Positions 36,056 to 45,570 of a stretch of 47,944 nucleotides of DNA are shown piece by piece. The DNA is from Izemoplasma sp964435595 (GTDB lineage Bacteria; Bacillota_I; Bacilli_A; Izemoplasmatales; Izemoplasmataceae): positions 1 to 47,944 of the forward strand of contig CAYSZV010000017.1 in assembly GCA_964435595.1 (NCBI GenBank), given 5' to 3'. Position 1 is the stretch's first letter, and every line of letters starts with the position of its first letter. Below the pieces are notes generated by a model. The model did not search any database. It saw only the letters and a program-made list of their open reading frames with translations, and had not been told where the DNA came from. The position numbers were made by a program, and so were the translations under genes.

Positions 36056-39000
36056 TTATTCTCCTTTGAAATAGTGTACTGCATTATCAAATATTGATTG
36101 TGTTTTATTTCCTATAATATTTTTGAATAGTCCTTCTGTATATCGTTCTGAATGCCCCATTTTCCCTAAGATTAATCCATCTTTTGAAACAATTCCTTCA
36201 ATTGCATAACTTGAACCATTTGGATTATACATCGGGTCGTATGTCGGATGATTGCTTTGATTTACATATTGAAAGGCAATTTGATTATTTGCAAGCAACT
36301 CATTATATTGTTCTTCATTGATAATGAATTTCCCTTCTCCATGAGACATTGGTATTGTATGAATATCATTCAACTCAAATGATGAAAGCCAAGGTGAGTG
36401 AATTGATGATACTTTTGTATTTATGAATTTCGAAACATGTCTATTGATTGAGTTTTTAAATAATGTTGGATCAGTTTCTTTTATTCCTTGAATGGTTCCG
36501 TTTGGTAGAAGTCCAGATTTTACCAAGGCTTGGAATCCATTACAAATACCCAGAATCAATCGTTTTTTTGACAAATGCGTTTCAATGGCTTGTTTAATTT
36601 TCTTATTTCTTAAGACACTTGAGATGAACTTACCAGACCCGTCTGGTTCATCCCCACTACTAAATCCACCCGATAACATAAGTATGTGCGAATCCTTGAT
36701 TAATTTTGCAAATTCATCGATCGATTCATTAATGTTATCTTCTGTTAAATTATTAAATACAAAGGTAGTAGTTATTGCACCTGCTTCTTCAAAAGCCTGG
36801 ATACTATCATATTCACAGTTTGTCCCTGGAAATACCGGTATTAAGACATTTACTCGTTCCACCACTTCTCCTTTATAGTTCTTTTTATCCATTGTTATAG
36901 AAGTTTCGTTTAAGATACGATTATCATTGTGAACGATTGGATAAATGGAAGAGAAGGTTCTTTGATTCAATTCTATTGCTTCGTCTATTGATAGTTCTGC
37001 ATCATTTAAAATGATAAGTGGTTTTTCAATTGTTTTCCCTAAATAAAACGCATTTTCACAATCTAAATGAACTGTTGATTCTACCAATATAGATCCATAT
37101 TTATACTTAAACAATGGAAGAACTGTAATGACATCAATACCAACTTTATTTCCAAATGTTGATTTTATTAGTGCTTCAGTAAGACCACCGAATTCTAGTG
37201 CATAAGCTGTTACAATTTCTTTCTTTTGGATGCCTTGATATATGAATTCAAAATTATCTTTTAATTGATCATAATTTGGCTGATATATAATATCAGGAAC
37301 ATGATTAATCAAATATAAGTAATGACCTGCTGCTTTCAATTCATTTGATATGACATGTTCTACATTTGCTGTGTTTACCGCGAAAGACACTAATGTTGGT
37401 GGAACATTAAGTTCGTGATATGTACCACTCATCGAATCTTTTCCACCAATAGCAGCTAACTCAAATTCCTTCAATGCTTTATATGAACCCAATAGAGCTG
37501 TGAAAGGTTTCGCCCATTTTTCTTTGTCATCATTCAAACGTTCAAAATACTCTTGGAATGTGAATCGAATGTTTTTATAGTAGCCACCCGCAGCAACATT
37601 TTTAGCCATTGATTCAATAATTGCATACTGGCTTCCGTGATACTGGCTCCATTCAGAAATGTATGGATTGAATCCATATGACATAATACTAACGGTATTG
37701 GTTTTTCCATGCAAAACTGGTATTTTGTGAACACTACTTTGTGTTTTCGTCAACTGGTATTTCCCACCATATGGAGAAAACACTGTAGTTCTACCAATTG
37801 TCGAATCAAACATTTCTGAAAGTCCTTGTTGTGATGAAACGTTGATATCTTGTAATAATGATTTTATTCTTTCGGTTGTGTCATTTCCTGGGTATGATTT
37901 ATAGAAAGGACGTTTTTCTAAAACTTTAACTACTTTTACATCAGCTGTTTGCCTTACCCCTGATGTATCTATAAATTCTCTTGATAAATCGCATATAACA
38001 TTGTTGTTCCATTTCATTACGAGTCTTTTTTCTTTTGTAATTTCCGCAATTGAAATTGCTTCAATATTCTCTTTTGCACATAATTTTAGAAATCTTTCTT
38101 CGTCTTTTCTTGCGATTACAACAGCCATTCGCTCTTGTGATTCAGATATTGCCAACTCCGTACCATTGATTCCTTCATATTTTGTTGGTACTTTATTTAA
38201 ATCAATTAATAGCCCGTCTGCAAGTTCACCGATTGCAACAGATACTCCACCAGCGCCAAAGTCGTTGGATTTCTTAATGAGTTTTGTTACTTCTTTATTT
38301 CGAAAAAGTCGTTGGATTTTACGTTCTTCTGGTGCATTTCCCTTTTGAACTTCAGCACTCGCTGTTTCAATGGATTTAAGATTATGAGTTTTTGATGATC
38401 CTGTCGCCCCACCAATTCCGTCACGACCTGTTTTCCCACCAAGTAAAATTACAATGTCTCCAGGTAAAGGTTTCTTTCTACTGACATTTTCGAGAGGTGC
38501 AGCTCCAATAACAGCTCCGATTTCCATTCTTTTTGCAACATACCCTGGATGATATATCTCATTTACATAAGTTGTTGCAAGACCGATTTGATTTCCATAT
38601 GAGGAATATCCATGCGCTGCAACTTTTGAAATCACTTTTTGTGGTAGTTTACCTTCTAATGTTTCTTTTATATCTTTTGTAATATCTCCTGATCCCGTAA
38701 CTCGCATTGCGGAATATACATAACTTCTACCTGAAAGCGGATCTCTTATTGCACCACCAATACAAGTAGAAGCACCACCAAATGGTTCAATTTCTGTCGG
38801 ATGATTGTGTGTTTCATTTTTGAACATGAGAAGCCACTTCTCAGATTTACCATTCACATCTACATCAATATAGATACTTGCGGCATTGATTTCTTCTGAT
38901 ACTTCTAAGTCTTCTAAGTTATTTTTTGATTGTTCGAGTTTTACATTGATTGTAGCAAGATCCATCAATGTAATCGGCTTTGTATCTCTACCTAATTTTT

Positions 39001-39763
39001 CTCTTGTTTCAAGATAATCTTTAAATGTATCTTCAATTTTATGTGTAATCTTATCTAAAGAGAATTCTGTATTTTTGATTTCAGTTTCAAAGGTAGTATG
39101 TCGGCAATGATCGCTCCAATACGTATCCAAAACTCGAATTTCAGTCTCATATGGATCTCTTTTTTCCTCATTCTTAAAATAATTTTGAATAAACTGTAAA
39201 TCTTCTTCATTCATTGCTAAGCCGTACTCAATATGAAACAAAGTTAATTCTTCATTGCTCATTAAAATAAATCCATCAATAATGGCCACATCCTGTGGAG
39301 ATGGAAATAAATCTAATTCTAATACATTTAAATATTTCTCTCTTGACTCAACCTTATTAATTAGAAAAGTCTTAATATCTTCAAATTGCTTTTTAGTAAT
39401 TATTTCATTAAATGTAACAAGTGTACTTGATTGTATAATAACTTTACTTTTAGGGTCTAATAACTTCACACACTGCATAGCAGAGTCTGCTCTTTGATCA
39501 AATTGTCCAGGTAAATACTCATATGAAATGATATTTTTCAAACAATCTATTTGCTCAGAAACCTTATCTCTATTTGGCTCAGATAATATCTCGTCTCTAA
39601 CTTGTGGATATATATTCTCATCAATATCAAAAATATCGTAAACAAGAATAAATCGCAAAGAACTTAATTGAATCTCGAAATTTTCTTGTATATTTTCAAA
39701 CAAGTCATCTCGTTCTATTGAAAAGCCTTCTTTTCTTTCTACATAAACTCGAATGTTTTTCAT
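36056..39763 (-). CDS. purL: FGAM synthase, single-chain large form with glutaminase
   Basis: About 1235 residues from the third of three tandem ATGs (39763); GAGGAG lies 8 bases before that one but only 2 before the first, so it is the best start, though the others are possible (longest form 1237 residues to 39769). The protein has two tandem AIR-synthase-like halves (GGASTCIGGAIRDP, GIGGATGSSKTH) and a C-terminal class I glutaminase with nucleophile Cys in LILGICNGFQAL and HGEGKF. This is the long clade-II form that replaces PurS, PurQ and small PurL. It makes FGAM from FGAR. Confidence 0.97.
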   Translation of the reverse strand: MKNIRVYVERKEGFSIERDDLFENIQENFEIQLSSLRFILVYDIFDIDENIYPQVRDEILSEPNRDKVSEQIDCLKNIISYEYLPGQFDQRADSAMQCVKLLDPKSKVIIQSSTLVTFNEIITKKQFEDIKTFLINKVESREKYLNVLELDLFPSPQDVAIIDGFILMSNEELTLFHIEYGLAMNEEDLQFIQNYFKNEEKRDPYETEIRVLDTYWSDHCRHTTFETEIKNTEFSLDKITHKIEDTFKDYLETREKLGRDTKPITLMDLATINVKLEQSKNNLEDLEVSEEINAASIYIDVDVNGKSEKWLLMFKNETHNHPTEIEPFGGASTCIGGAIRDPLSGRSYVYSAMRVTGSGDITKDIKETLEGKLPQKVISKVAAHGYSSYGNQIGLATTYVNEIYHPGYVAKRMEIGAVIGAAPLENVSRKKPLPGDIVILLGGKTGRDGIGGATGSSKTHNLKSIETASAEVQKGNAPEERKIQRLFRNKEVTKLIKKSNDFGAGGVSVAIGELADGLLIDLNKVPTKYEGINGTELAISESQERMAVVIARKDEERFLKLCAKENIEAISIAEITKEKRLVMKWNNNVICDLSREFIDTSGVRQTADVKVVKVLEKRPFYKSYPGNDTTERIKSLLQDINVSSQQGLSEMFDSTIGRTTVFSPYGGKYQLTKTQSSVHKIPVLHGKTNTVSIMSYGFNPYISEWSQYHGSQYAIIESMAKNVAAGGYYKNIRFTFQEYFERLNDDKEKWAKPFTALLGSYKALKEFELAAIGGKDSMSGTYHELNVPPTLVSFAVNTANVEHVISNELKAAGHYLYLINHVPDIIYQPNYDQLKDNFEFIYQGIQKKEIVTAYALEFGGLTEALIKSTFGNKVGIDVITVLPLFKYKYGSILVESTVHLDCENAFYLGKTIEKPLIILNDAELSIDEAIELNQRTFSSIYPIVHNDNRILNETSITMDKKNYKGEVVERVNVLIPVFPGTNCEYDSIQAFEEAGAITTTFVFNNLTEDNINESIDEFAKLIKDSHILMLSGGFSSGDEPDGSGKFISSVLRNKKIKQAIETHLSKKRLILGICNGFQALVKSGLLPNGTIQGIKETDPTLFKNSINRHVSKFINTKVSSIHSPWLSSFELNDIHTIPMSHGEGKFIINEEQYNELLANNQIAFQYVNQSNHPTYDPMYNPNGSSYAIEGIVSKDGLILGKMGHSERYTEGLFKNIIGNKTQSIFDNAVHYFKGE

Positions 39764-39768
39764 CATCA

Positions 39769-40827
39769 TTACTCCTCTATAATAGTTTGTATTATTTTAG
39801 TAATGTCTTGGTTGTTGTGGTATGTAATATTTATATGTCCGATTTTTCTATTCTCTTTCGTAGATTTTTTTAAGTAATCATGAATATGAGTATGTTCAAT
39901 ACTTCTTGCATTTCTATAATATTTTTTGTTTTGTCCAAGAACGTTTATCATAACAGATTTATTGATTAGTTTGGGTATGGGAAGTTCTTCTCCAGTTATT
40001 GCCAAAACATGAGTTTTAAACTGAGATACATCGCAACCATTGATTGTATAATGTCCTGAGTTATGAGGTCTAGGAGCGAACTCATTAAATATCACTTTCT
40101 CATCTTTCACAAAGTATTCAACTGCAAGTGTACCAACATAATTCAACTCTTCCAAAATATGTTTGGTGTTTAGTTTTGCTTGTTTCACTATCGCATCAGG
40201 AACTGATCCATCTACAATAGATAGATGCAGTATTCCATTCTTATGTATATTCACAGGTACTGGAAAGAATACGCAGTCACCATTCTTACCACGTGTCCCA
40301 ATCACAGAAATCTCATAATCAAACGGAATAAATTCTTCACAAATAAGATCGCTTTCTGCAATCAAGAATGCATTCTTTGCTTCAATTTTTGTCGCAACCT
40401 TATATTGCCCTTTTCCGTCATATCCACCAGACACACTTTTGACTATTGATGGAACAAAAATATCATCTATAGAATGTACTTCTTGATAACTAGGTACTTC
40501 AATACGTAAGTCTCTTGCAAATTCCTTCTCCAGGACTCTATTTCTAGAAATCTTAAGTGCTTCAATTCCTTGAGGTAGTTTATCTGCATACTCTCTTAAG
40601 ACCTCTAAATCAATATTTTCAAACTCATAAGTAATCACGTCACAGCTATCATATATGTATTCTAATGCTTCTTTATCGTTGTAAGGTTTTGATATGTGAC
40701 AATCAGAGTAATGAGTAATAGAGCAAGATGGACTTGGATCCAAAGACATGATGGTATGTCCTAATGATTTCGCCTCTTTGGCCATCATCATTCCTAATTG
40801 TCCACCGCCAATAATTCCAATTTTCAT
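39769..40827 (-). CDS. purK: N5-CAIR synthetase
   Basis: 352 residues, an ATP-grasp enzyme. MKIGIIGGGQLGMMMAKEA is the family's N-terminal block, VKSVSGGYDGKGQYKV the ATP-binding loop, and IFNEFAPRPHNSGHYTI the metal/substrate region. It carboxylates AIR with ATP and bicarbonate; PurE then isomerises the product. Two bases separate it from purE. The binding site is weak, so it probably relies on coupling. Confidence 0.97.
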   Translation of the reverse strand: MKIGIIGGGQLGMMMAKEAKSLGHTIMSLDPSPSCSITHYSDCHISKPYNDKEALEYIYDSCDVITYEFENIDLEVLREYADKLPQGIEALKISRNRVLEKEFARDLRIEVPSYQEVHSIDDIFVPSIVKSVSGGYDGKGQYKVATKIEAKNAFLIAESDLICEEFIPFDYEISVIGTRGKNGDCVFFPVPVNIHKNGILHLSIVDGSVPDAIVKQAKLNTKHILEELNYVGTLAVEYFVKDEKVIFNEFAPRPHNSGHYTINGCDVSQFKTHVLAITGEELPIPKLINKSVMINVLGQNKKYYRNARSIEHTHIHDYLKKSTKENRKIGHINITYHNNQDITKIIQTIIEE

Positions 40828-40829
40828 AT

Positions 40830-41309
40830 TTAAAGAGCTAACTTTCTATTATTTAGTACGTTCTCTGTTTGGTTTTTTCTATACTCTTCAAGTTTTACTC
40901 CTAATTCAGTATCATACACTCCCAATATGCTAATTGCATATAGCGCAGCGTTTTTGGCTCCATCTATAGCCATTGTACCTACAGGTACTCCTGGAGGCAT
41001 TTGAACAATTGATAACATACTGTCAAGACCACTAAGTTTTGAAGATTTAATTGGTACTCCTATGACGGGAAGAGGTGTAAGAGATGCAACCATTCCAGGT
41101 AAATGAGCGGCACCACCAGCTCCTGCAATTATCACTTCAATCCCTCTAGATTTTGCCTTCTTTGCATATTCGAATAAACGTTCAGGTGTTCTATGTGCAC
41201 TTACAACATCTCTTGAATATGTAATACCAAATTCCTCTAGTATAAGACATGCTTGCTTCATAACTTCCCAATCACTTGTGCTTCCCATAATAACTGATAT
41301 TCTATTCAT
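40830..41309 (-). CDS. purE: N5-CAIR mutase (class I PurE)
   Basis: 159 residues, the bacterial class I size. VIMGSTSDWEVMKQAC and DVVSAHRTPERLFEYAK carry the catalytic Ser and His (H of S-A-H-R-T-P), and GAGGAAHLPGMVAS follows. The presence of PurK shows it is the mutase that uses N5-CAIR, not the direct carboxylase. First gene of the riboswitch-controlled unit; AGGAGGAAATT before the ATG. Confidence 0.98.
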   Translation of the reverse strand: MNRISVIMGSTSDWEVMKQACLILEEFGITYSRDVVSAHRTPERLFEYAKKAKSRGIEVIIAGAGGAAHLPGMVASLTPLPVIGVPIKSSKLSGLDSMLSIVQMPPGVPVGTMAIDGAKNAALYAISILGVYDTELGVKLEEYRKNQTENVLNNRKLAL

Positions 41310-41323
41310 AATTTCCTCCTAAA

Positions 41324-41362
41324 AATATAAAAAATGAGATTTCTCACAAAGAAAAACCTCAT
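41324..41362 (-). terminator. Riboswitch terminator before purE
   Basis: On the minus strand ATGAG-GTTTTTC ... GAGAAA-T-CTCAT forms a stem followed by TTTTTTATATTTT. It lies just downstream of the guanine aptamer and 15 bases before the purE start region, the usual place for a transcription-terminating expression platform. Confidence 0.8.
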
Positions 41363-41386
41363 CACTTATTGTCATGATTTCTCCTT

Positions 41387-41452
41387 GCGTAGTCCTAGAT
41401 GTTACGGTCTAGGGTAGAGACTTGCTTACCATATTTAAGCTAATATACGCGG
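41387..41452 (-). ncRNA. Guanine-class purine riboswitch aptamer (pur operon)
   Basis: On the minus strand: P1 GCGTA/TACGC, P2 GCTTA/TAAGC with loop AATATGG, J2/3 with the invariant AAGTCTCTACC, P3 CTAGA/TCTAG with loop CCGTAAC, then GGACTACGC. The base that picks the ligand is C in GAC-TA, so it should bind guanine rather than adenine. Loop residues that form the G-C tertiary pairs (GG and CC) are kept. The 5' edge of the aptamer touches the guaB stop codon. Confidence 0.93.
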
Positions 41453-42925
41453 TTATTTAGTATAGTTAGGTGCTTCCTTTGTGATATGAACATCATGTGG
41501 ATGTGATTCTTGTAATCCAGCACTTGTAATTTTCACAAATTGGCCATTCTTGATTAACGTTTCAATATCTTTTGTACCACAATAGCCCATGCCAGATCGA
41601 AGACCTCCAACTAACTGATAAATCGTATCAGCTAATTCCCCTTTGTATGGAACTCTTCCTTCTATTCCTTCTGGTACTAACTTTTTAGCTTCTCCATTCC
41701 CTTTTTGGAAATAACGATCGCTTGAACCTCTTTTCATTGCTGCCAATGAGCCCATTCCAACATAAGTTTTAAATCGTCTACCTTGATAAATAACTTCTTC
41801 ACCAGGTGATTCCTTTGTTCCTGCCAATAGAGATCCTAGCATAACGCAATTTGCACCAGCTGCAATTGCTTTAACAATATCTCCACTATATTTGATTCCA
41901 CCATCTGCGATAACGCATGCATCTAATTCTTTAACATACTCATATACATCGTTTATGGCAGTGACTTGGGGAACACCTACTCCAGCAACTACTCGTGTTG
42001 TACAAATAGATCCAGGACCAACTCCTACTTTAACAGTATTGGCACCTGCTTCAACTAATTCTTTCGCTGCTTCTTTGGTTACAATATTTCCTGCAACTAT
42101 ATCTAACTTTGGATACAATTTTCTTATTTGTCTAACAGTTTCAACTACACCTTTAGAATGCCCGTGAGCTGAATCAATGGTAATAACGTCTACTTTAGCC
42201 TTTACCAAAGCGTTCACGCGTTCTAAAGTGTCATTTCCAACACCAACTGCAGCTCCACAACGAAGTCTACCTTCTATATCCTTACAAGCATTGGGATAAT
42301 TGATAACATTATCAATATCTTTAATTGTTATTAACCCATTTAATTTATATTCTTCATCTACAATTGGTAATTTCTCAATTCGATTATCTAAAAGAATTTT
42401 CTTTGCTTCTTCTAACGAAGTACCAATTGGAGCTGTAACAAGATTTTCTTTTGTCATTACACTTTCAATTGGAGTATTATCTAATACTCTATATTTTAGA
42501 TCACGATTTGTAACAATACCTTCTAAGACATTGTTTTCATCAACTACTGGCAATCCTGAAATTTTATATTTAGATAAGATGTCCTCAGCTTCTGCTAAAG
42601 TGCTATTTTTTCTAAGTGTAATCGGATGTAGGATCATTCCAGATTCACTTCGTTTCACATAATCGACTTGTTTTGCTTGGGACTCAATTGTCATATTCTT
42701 ATGAATAAACCCAACTCCTCCCTGTCTTGCAAGAGCTATTGCTAATCGAGCTTCAGTAACTGTATCCATAGCTGCTGAAACAATTGGAATATTCATTCGT
42801 ATATTCTTAGTTAAATACGTGTCTACTCTAACTTCATTCGGTAACACTTCGGACGATTGTGGCACCAGTAATACATCATCAAATGTTAGACCTTCTTGCA
42901 CTAATTTACCATTTAAATTTTGCAT
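41453..42925 (-). CDS. guaB: IMP dehydrogenase
   Basis: 490 residues. Residues about 95-205 hold two CBS domains (HPITLRKNSTLAEAEDIL and VMTKENLVTAPIG...), the rest is the barrel with catalytic Cys in GSICTTRVVAG and the flap region GRVPYKGELADT. It turns IMP to XMP with NAD, the first step toward GMP. It has its own promoter and guanine riboswitch. A second riboswitch begins at its stop codon, before purE. GGAGGAATTA precedes the ATG. Confidence 0.98.
   Translation of the reverse strand: MQNLNGKLVQEGLTFDDVLLVPQSSEVLPNEVRVDTYLTKNIRMNIPIVSAAMDTVTEARLAIALARQGGVGFIHKNMTIESQAKQVDYVKRSESGMILHPITLRKNSTLAEAEDILSKYKISGLPVVDENNVLEGIVTNRDLKYRVLDNTPIESVMTKENLVTAPIGTSLEEAKKILLDNRIEKLPIVDEEYKLNGLITIKDIDNVINYPNACKDIEGRLRCGAAVGVGNDTLERVNALVKAKVDVITIDSAHGHSKGVVETVRQIRKLYPKLDIVAGNIVTKEAAKELVEAGANTVKVGVGPGSICTTRVVAGVGVPQVTAINDVYEYVKELDACVIADGGIKYSGDIVKAIAAGANCVMLGSLLAGTKESPGEEVIYQGRRFKTYVGMGSLAAMKRGSSDRYFQKGNGEAKKLVPEGIEGRVPYKGELADTIYQLVGGLRSGMGYCGTKDIETLIKNGQFVKITSAGLQESHPHDVHITKEAPNYTK
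41459..41464 (-). promoter_or_regulatory. Possible -10 for purE inside the guaB 3' end
   Basis: TATACT on the minus strand at the last codons of guaB, about 7 bases before the aptamer start. The -35 region (ATATCA at 17 bases) is poor, so a separate purE promoter is possible but unproven. Confidence 0.25.
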
Positions 42926-42940
42926 ATTAATTCCTCCAAA

Positions 42941-42992
42941 TCTAATAAAAATGGGCTTCTATCACGTATTTAGCATACGCAAAGAAGCCCAT
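42941..42992 (-). terminator. Riboswitch terminator before guaB
   Basis: ATGGGCTTCT (minus strand, from 42992) pairs with AGAAGCCCAT (to 42951), followed by TTTTATT. A strong 10-bp stem directly before the guaB binding site. Confidence 0.9.
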
Positions 42993-43017
42993 AAATATAT
43001 TCTTATGGAAATCCTTA

Positions 43018-43082
43018 CACGTAGTCCTAAATTTACGGCTTAGGGTAGAAACTTGCTTTCCTTATTAAAGCTATTATACGTG
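43018..43082 (-). ncRNA. Guanine-class purine riboswitch aptamer (guaB)
   Basis: P1 CACGTA/TACGTG, P2 GCTTT-AATAAGG-AAAGC, J2/3 AAGTTTCTACC, P3 CCTAA/TTTAGG-type stem with loop GCCGTAAA, ending GGACTACGTG. C in GAC-TA marks guanine specificity. The expression platform is the terminator at 42941-42992. Confidence 0.93.
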
Positions 43083-43094
43083 AATTGATAAGTC

Positions 43095-43123
43095 ATTATA
43101 ACAAATATATTTTTTGATTACAA
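43095..43123 (-). promoter_or_regulatory. Strong guaB promoter
   Basis: On the minus strand TTGTAA (43118-43123), 17 bases, TATAAT (43095-43100) with a TGT extension. Transcription would begin about 7 bases downstream, just before the riboswitch aptamer. Confidence 0.8.
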
Positions 43124-43134
43124 TAAAGAACTAG

Positions 43135-44541
43135 TTAATTTGTTTTTTTATTAATTTTGGTAATTACAAACAGTAAAACTAGAAAATAAACTGCTGGTAT
43201 TATAAAGACTAATGCAACGAATAATCCACCGTTATCAGAAGTAGCTGCAATAGTTGGGAACATCAATAATGCGAATAGCGGTAATGCCATTGAAATAGCT
43301 GTACCTGACCCTAAAACCATTTCCTCTGCAACTGGAGATTCATAATCTGGATCAATTCCTTTTAACAATGCAAGTCCTGTAGATGCTGTTCCGGTTAACA
43401 TTCCAAAAAATCCTAAAAAGTAATGTAATCGATACTCCTCTTTATATATCCTATTTACTATTAGATATAAGAATAGGAAAGTCAGTGCACCACCAACAGC
43501 AGCTATAACTAAAACCAATCCCCAATATGTTGTGATCGCTTCAATTGTTATTGTCAAAACAGCAGCAGTAATCATAAAATTGAAAGCCGCACTACTTATA
43601 TTGGATAATATAAAATTGTTGGTAACAAAATTGACATTTTTGCCTTTGTCTTCTAAACGATTCAAAATATTTCTTACAAGTAAGGCATATAAAATCCCAA
43701 TTAAGAAGTTAAATCCATGGAATACTCCAGCAAATGTATCTCCAAGACCACCTGCAACGATTGGCAATATGTATTCCAATCCTGATAATGTTAGATATAC
43801 AGCAGCATAAATAACAAGAATTATCACGATTTGTGTTGTCAAAGAATCAAAAACACGAATTTCCTTTATTGTTTCGACTTCAAAGGTTTCTCTAATAGTA
43901 GAATCTTCTCTATGAATTTTATTAACGACAATATCGCGTTTTCTTGCGAAGAAGTTCAGCGCTATCACACCTATTACTCCACCAATGATAAATCCAACTG
44001 ATGCGATCGTAGCTCCCAATGCTGCTCCATGTGTTAATTGTTCGCCCAAATCAATTAAGCTTTGATTTAATTCATATCCATTACCAATACTAAATGCAAG
44101 ACCTGGACCTTGTCCGAATCCCATAGGTAACAACAATCCTGCTCCAAGGAATATCTCTGGGAATATAAGAATGACAACTACAACCCCAACAAAAGCTTGT
44201 AAAAGATATGTCATTACAATAATCATACCTGTAGACCAAATTTTCTTGTCTGGTCTAACTTTTTCTTTTTTCAGTGTAAGTGCAATGAATCCAATAGCCA
44301 GTGTATGATATACAATTTCTTTAATGAGTTGCACATTTCCTTGTGCATCTCTAGGCATAGGTATTAAACCCAAAAACCCATCCGAGAGCATCAAGCCAAT
44401 GAATCCAGCAATTAATGCTGAAGGGATGATGATTTTATTAAGAAACGGTACCTTTTCCTTAATAATCTTTGCCACAAACAGTAATACTCCAATGTAAATC
44501 AAAAAGTTAATAGTACTCCAGTCATCAATAAAACTAAACAT
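43135..44541 (-). CDS. Sodium/glutamate symporter family transporter (GltS-like)
   Basis: 468 residues with about 10-12 membrane helices. The first has the GltS-type start (LIYIGVLLFVAKIIKEKVPFL, then NKIIIPSALIAG), and GFGQGPGLAF corresponds to the Gly-rich re-entrant loop of GltS, with a matching second-half segment GTASTGLALLKG. It likely takes up glutamate or a related anion with sodium; the substrate is not shown. AGGAGGCGC precedes the start. No terminator separates it from the guaB promoter, so read-through is possible. Confidence 0.8.
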   Translation of the reverse strand: MFSFIDDWSTINFLIYIGVLLFVAKIIKEKVPFLNKIIIPSALIAGFIGLMLSDGFLGLIPMPRDAQGNVQLIKEIVYHTLAIGFIALTLKKEKVRPDKKIWSTGMIIVMTYLLQAFVGVVVVILIFPEIFLGAGLLLPMGFGQGPGLAFSIGNGYELNQSLIDLGEQLTHGAALGATIASVGFIIGGVIGVIALNFFARKRDIVVNKIHREDSTIRETFEVETIKEIRVFDSLTTQIVIILVIYAAVYLTLSGLEYILPIVAGGLGDTFAGVFHGFNFLIGILYALLVRNILNRLEDKGKNVNFVTNNFILSNISSAAFNFMITAAVLTITIEAITTYWGLVLVIAAVGGALTFLFLYLIVNRIYKEEYRLHYFLGFFGMLTGTASTGLALLKGIDPDYESPVAEEMVLGSGTAISMALPLFALLMFPTIAATSDNGGLFVALVFIIPAVYFLVLLFVITKINKKTN

Positions 44542-44674
44542 AATGCGCCTCCTAATAAGTAATAGCCACCTAAAAATATAATATGTTATATCCTTAAATA
44601 GCTATGATTTTCATCAATTCTTCCGTAATATCTATTAGTATTATAGCATAAATGAGTTGATTGTTAAAAATCCT

Positions 44675-45304
44675 TTAATCAGTTAATAAAAAATTCTTAA
44701 GATAATCGTATGCGTAAGAAATATTTTTAATGTTATTGTTAAAATATTTTTCGTTGCGTTCTTCGTCATTATATTCAAATAGACCAATAAATGGATAACA
44801 TATTATTTTCGAGGGGTATTCAATATAATTATGCATCATATCTTTGTATATCATCAATTCTAGACGCTTTTTGTCAAAAGTTGGTTTCAATTTATTAAAT
44901 GAACTGACAGTGCTAAATTCAAATATACAATACTTACCTCTGTACTTAATAATCGCATCAACTCGAGATTTTTTTGACATTTTAACCACATACTCGAATC
45001 CAATCTCTATTTCGTTTAATTTATCAATATTAAAATTAGCAATCATTAATTTACATAGTCGTTCCAAATGTATAAAAGAATCAAGCCATGTTGTCATTTC
45101 AGCAATTGAAACCTTTTTATAAAACATATCTTTTGATCTAAATGTATTGCGCATTTCCATAAAGAAGTCACTTTCTCCAACTTTGTAGCCTCTATCGTTC
45201 ATAAGACCATTTTCAATTCTCCAATCTTTATATACTTCAAATTTATGAATGTATTTTACAAACTCCATAGGGTTATTGAAGTATAACAATGTACTTTTTT
45301 TCAT
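44675..45304 (-). CDS. Possible PD-(D/E)XK-like protein, unknown function
   Basis: 209 residues, cytoplasmic. The middle reads IEIGFEYVVKMSKKSRVDAI, then KYRGKYCIFEFSTV and KKRLELMIYKDMM. The order glutamate, RVDAII (aspartate on a strand), xxFEFS (strand ending E-x-S) and a helix with Y-K is the core of PD-(D/E)XK nucleases of the RecB/Cas4 type, with Lys replaced by Ser, so it may be inactive or use another base. This is an inference from pattern. It is a single gene; GAGGAGAG precedes the start. Confidence 0.65.
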   Translation of the reverse strand: MKKSTLLYFNNPMEFVKYIHKFEVYKDWRIENGLMNDRGYKVGESDFFMEMRNTFRSKDMFYKKVSIAEMTTWLDSFIHLERLCKLMIANFNIDKLNEIEIGFEYVVKMSKKSRVDAIIKYRGKYCIFEFSTVSSFNKLKPTFDKKRLELMIYKDMMHNYIEYPSKIICYPFIGLFEYNDEERNEKYFNNNIKNISYAYDYLKNFLLTD

Positions 45305-45431
45305 AATAATCTCTCCTCAGTCTAATTTTTCAAAATATTTTTGTAAGCAACCTTCGTTACCTTACGTATATATAATTCGGATAAGAAGCTCATTTTTCTT
45401 TTTAATATTTTAATTTATAGTTGAAAAATAT

Positions 45432-45460
45432 ATAAAAAAAAGGAACCTAAATTCCTTTTA
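45432..45460 (-). terminator. Terminator downstream of the poly-Asp protein gene
   Basis: AAAAGGAA-cctaaa-TTCCTTTT stem followed on the minus strand by a T/A run (forward TATAAAAAAAA). It is 110 bases after the gene's stop. The rest of the 266-base gap 45305-45570 shows no gene. Confidence 0.7.
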
Positions 45461-45570
45461 ATTTGATTTTATAGTCTAATTATTATAAAACTGATATGTC
45501 TTATATCGTACGATTAACTTAATTTATCATGGTAGCATTGAAGGATGAAATAAATTATGTCACCTATATG

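Noticed and set aside
38001..38348. Plus-strand frame opposite purL
   Set aside because: A shadow of purL, whose family blocks are unbroken there.
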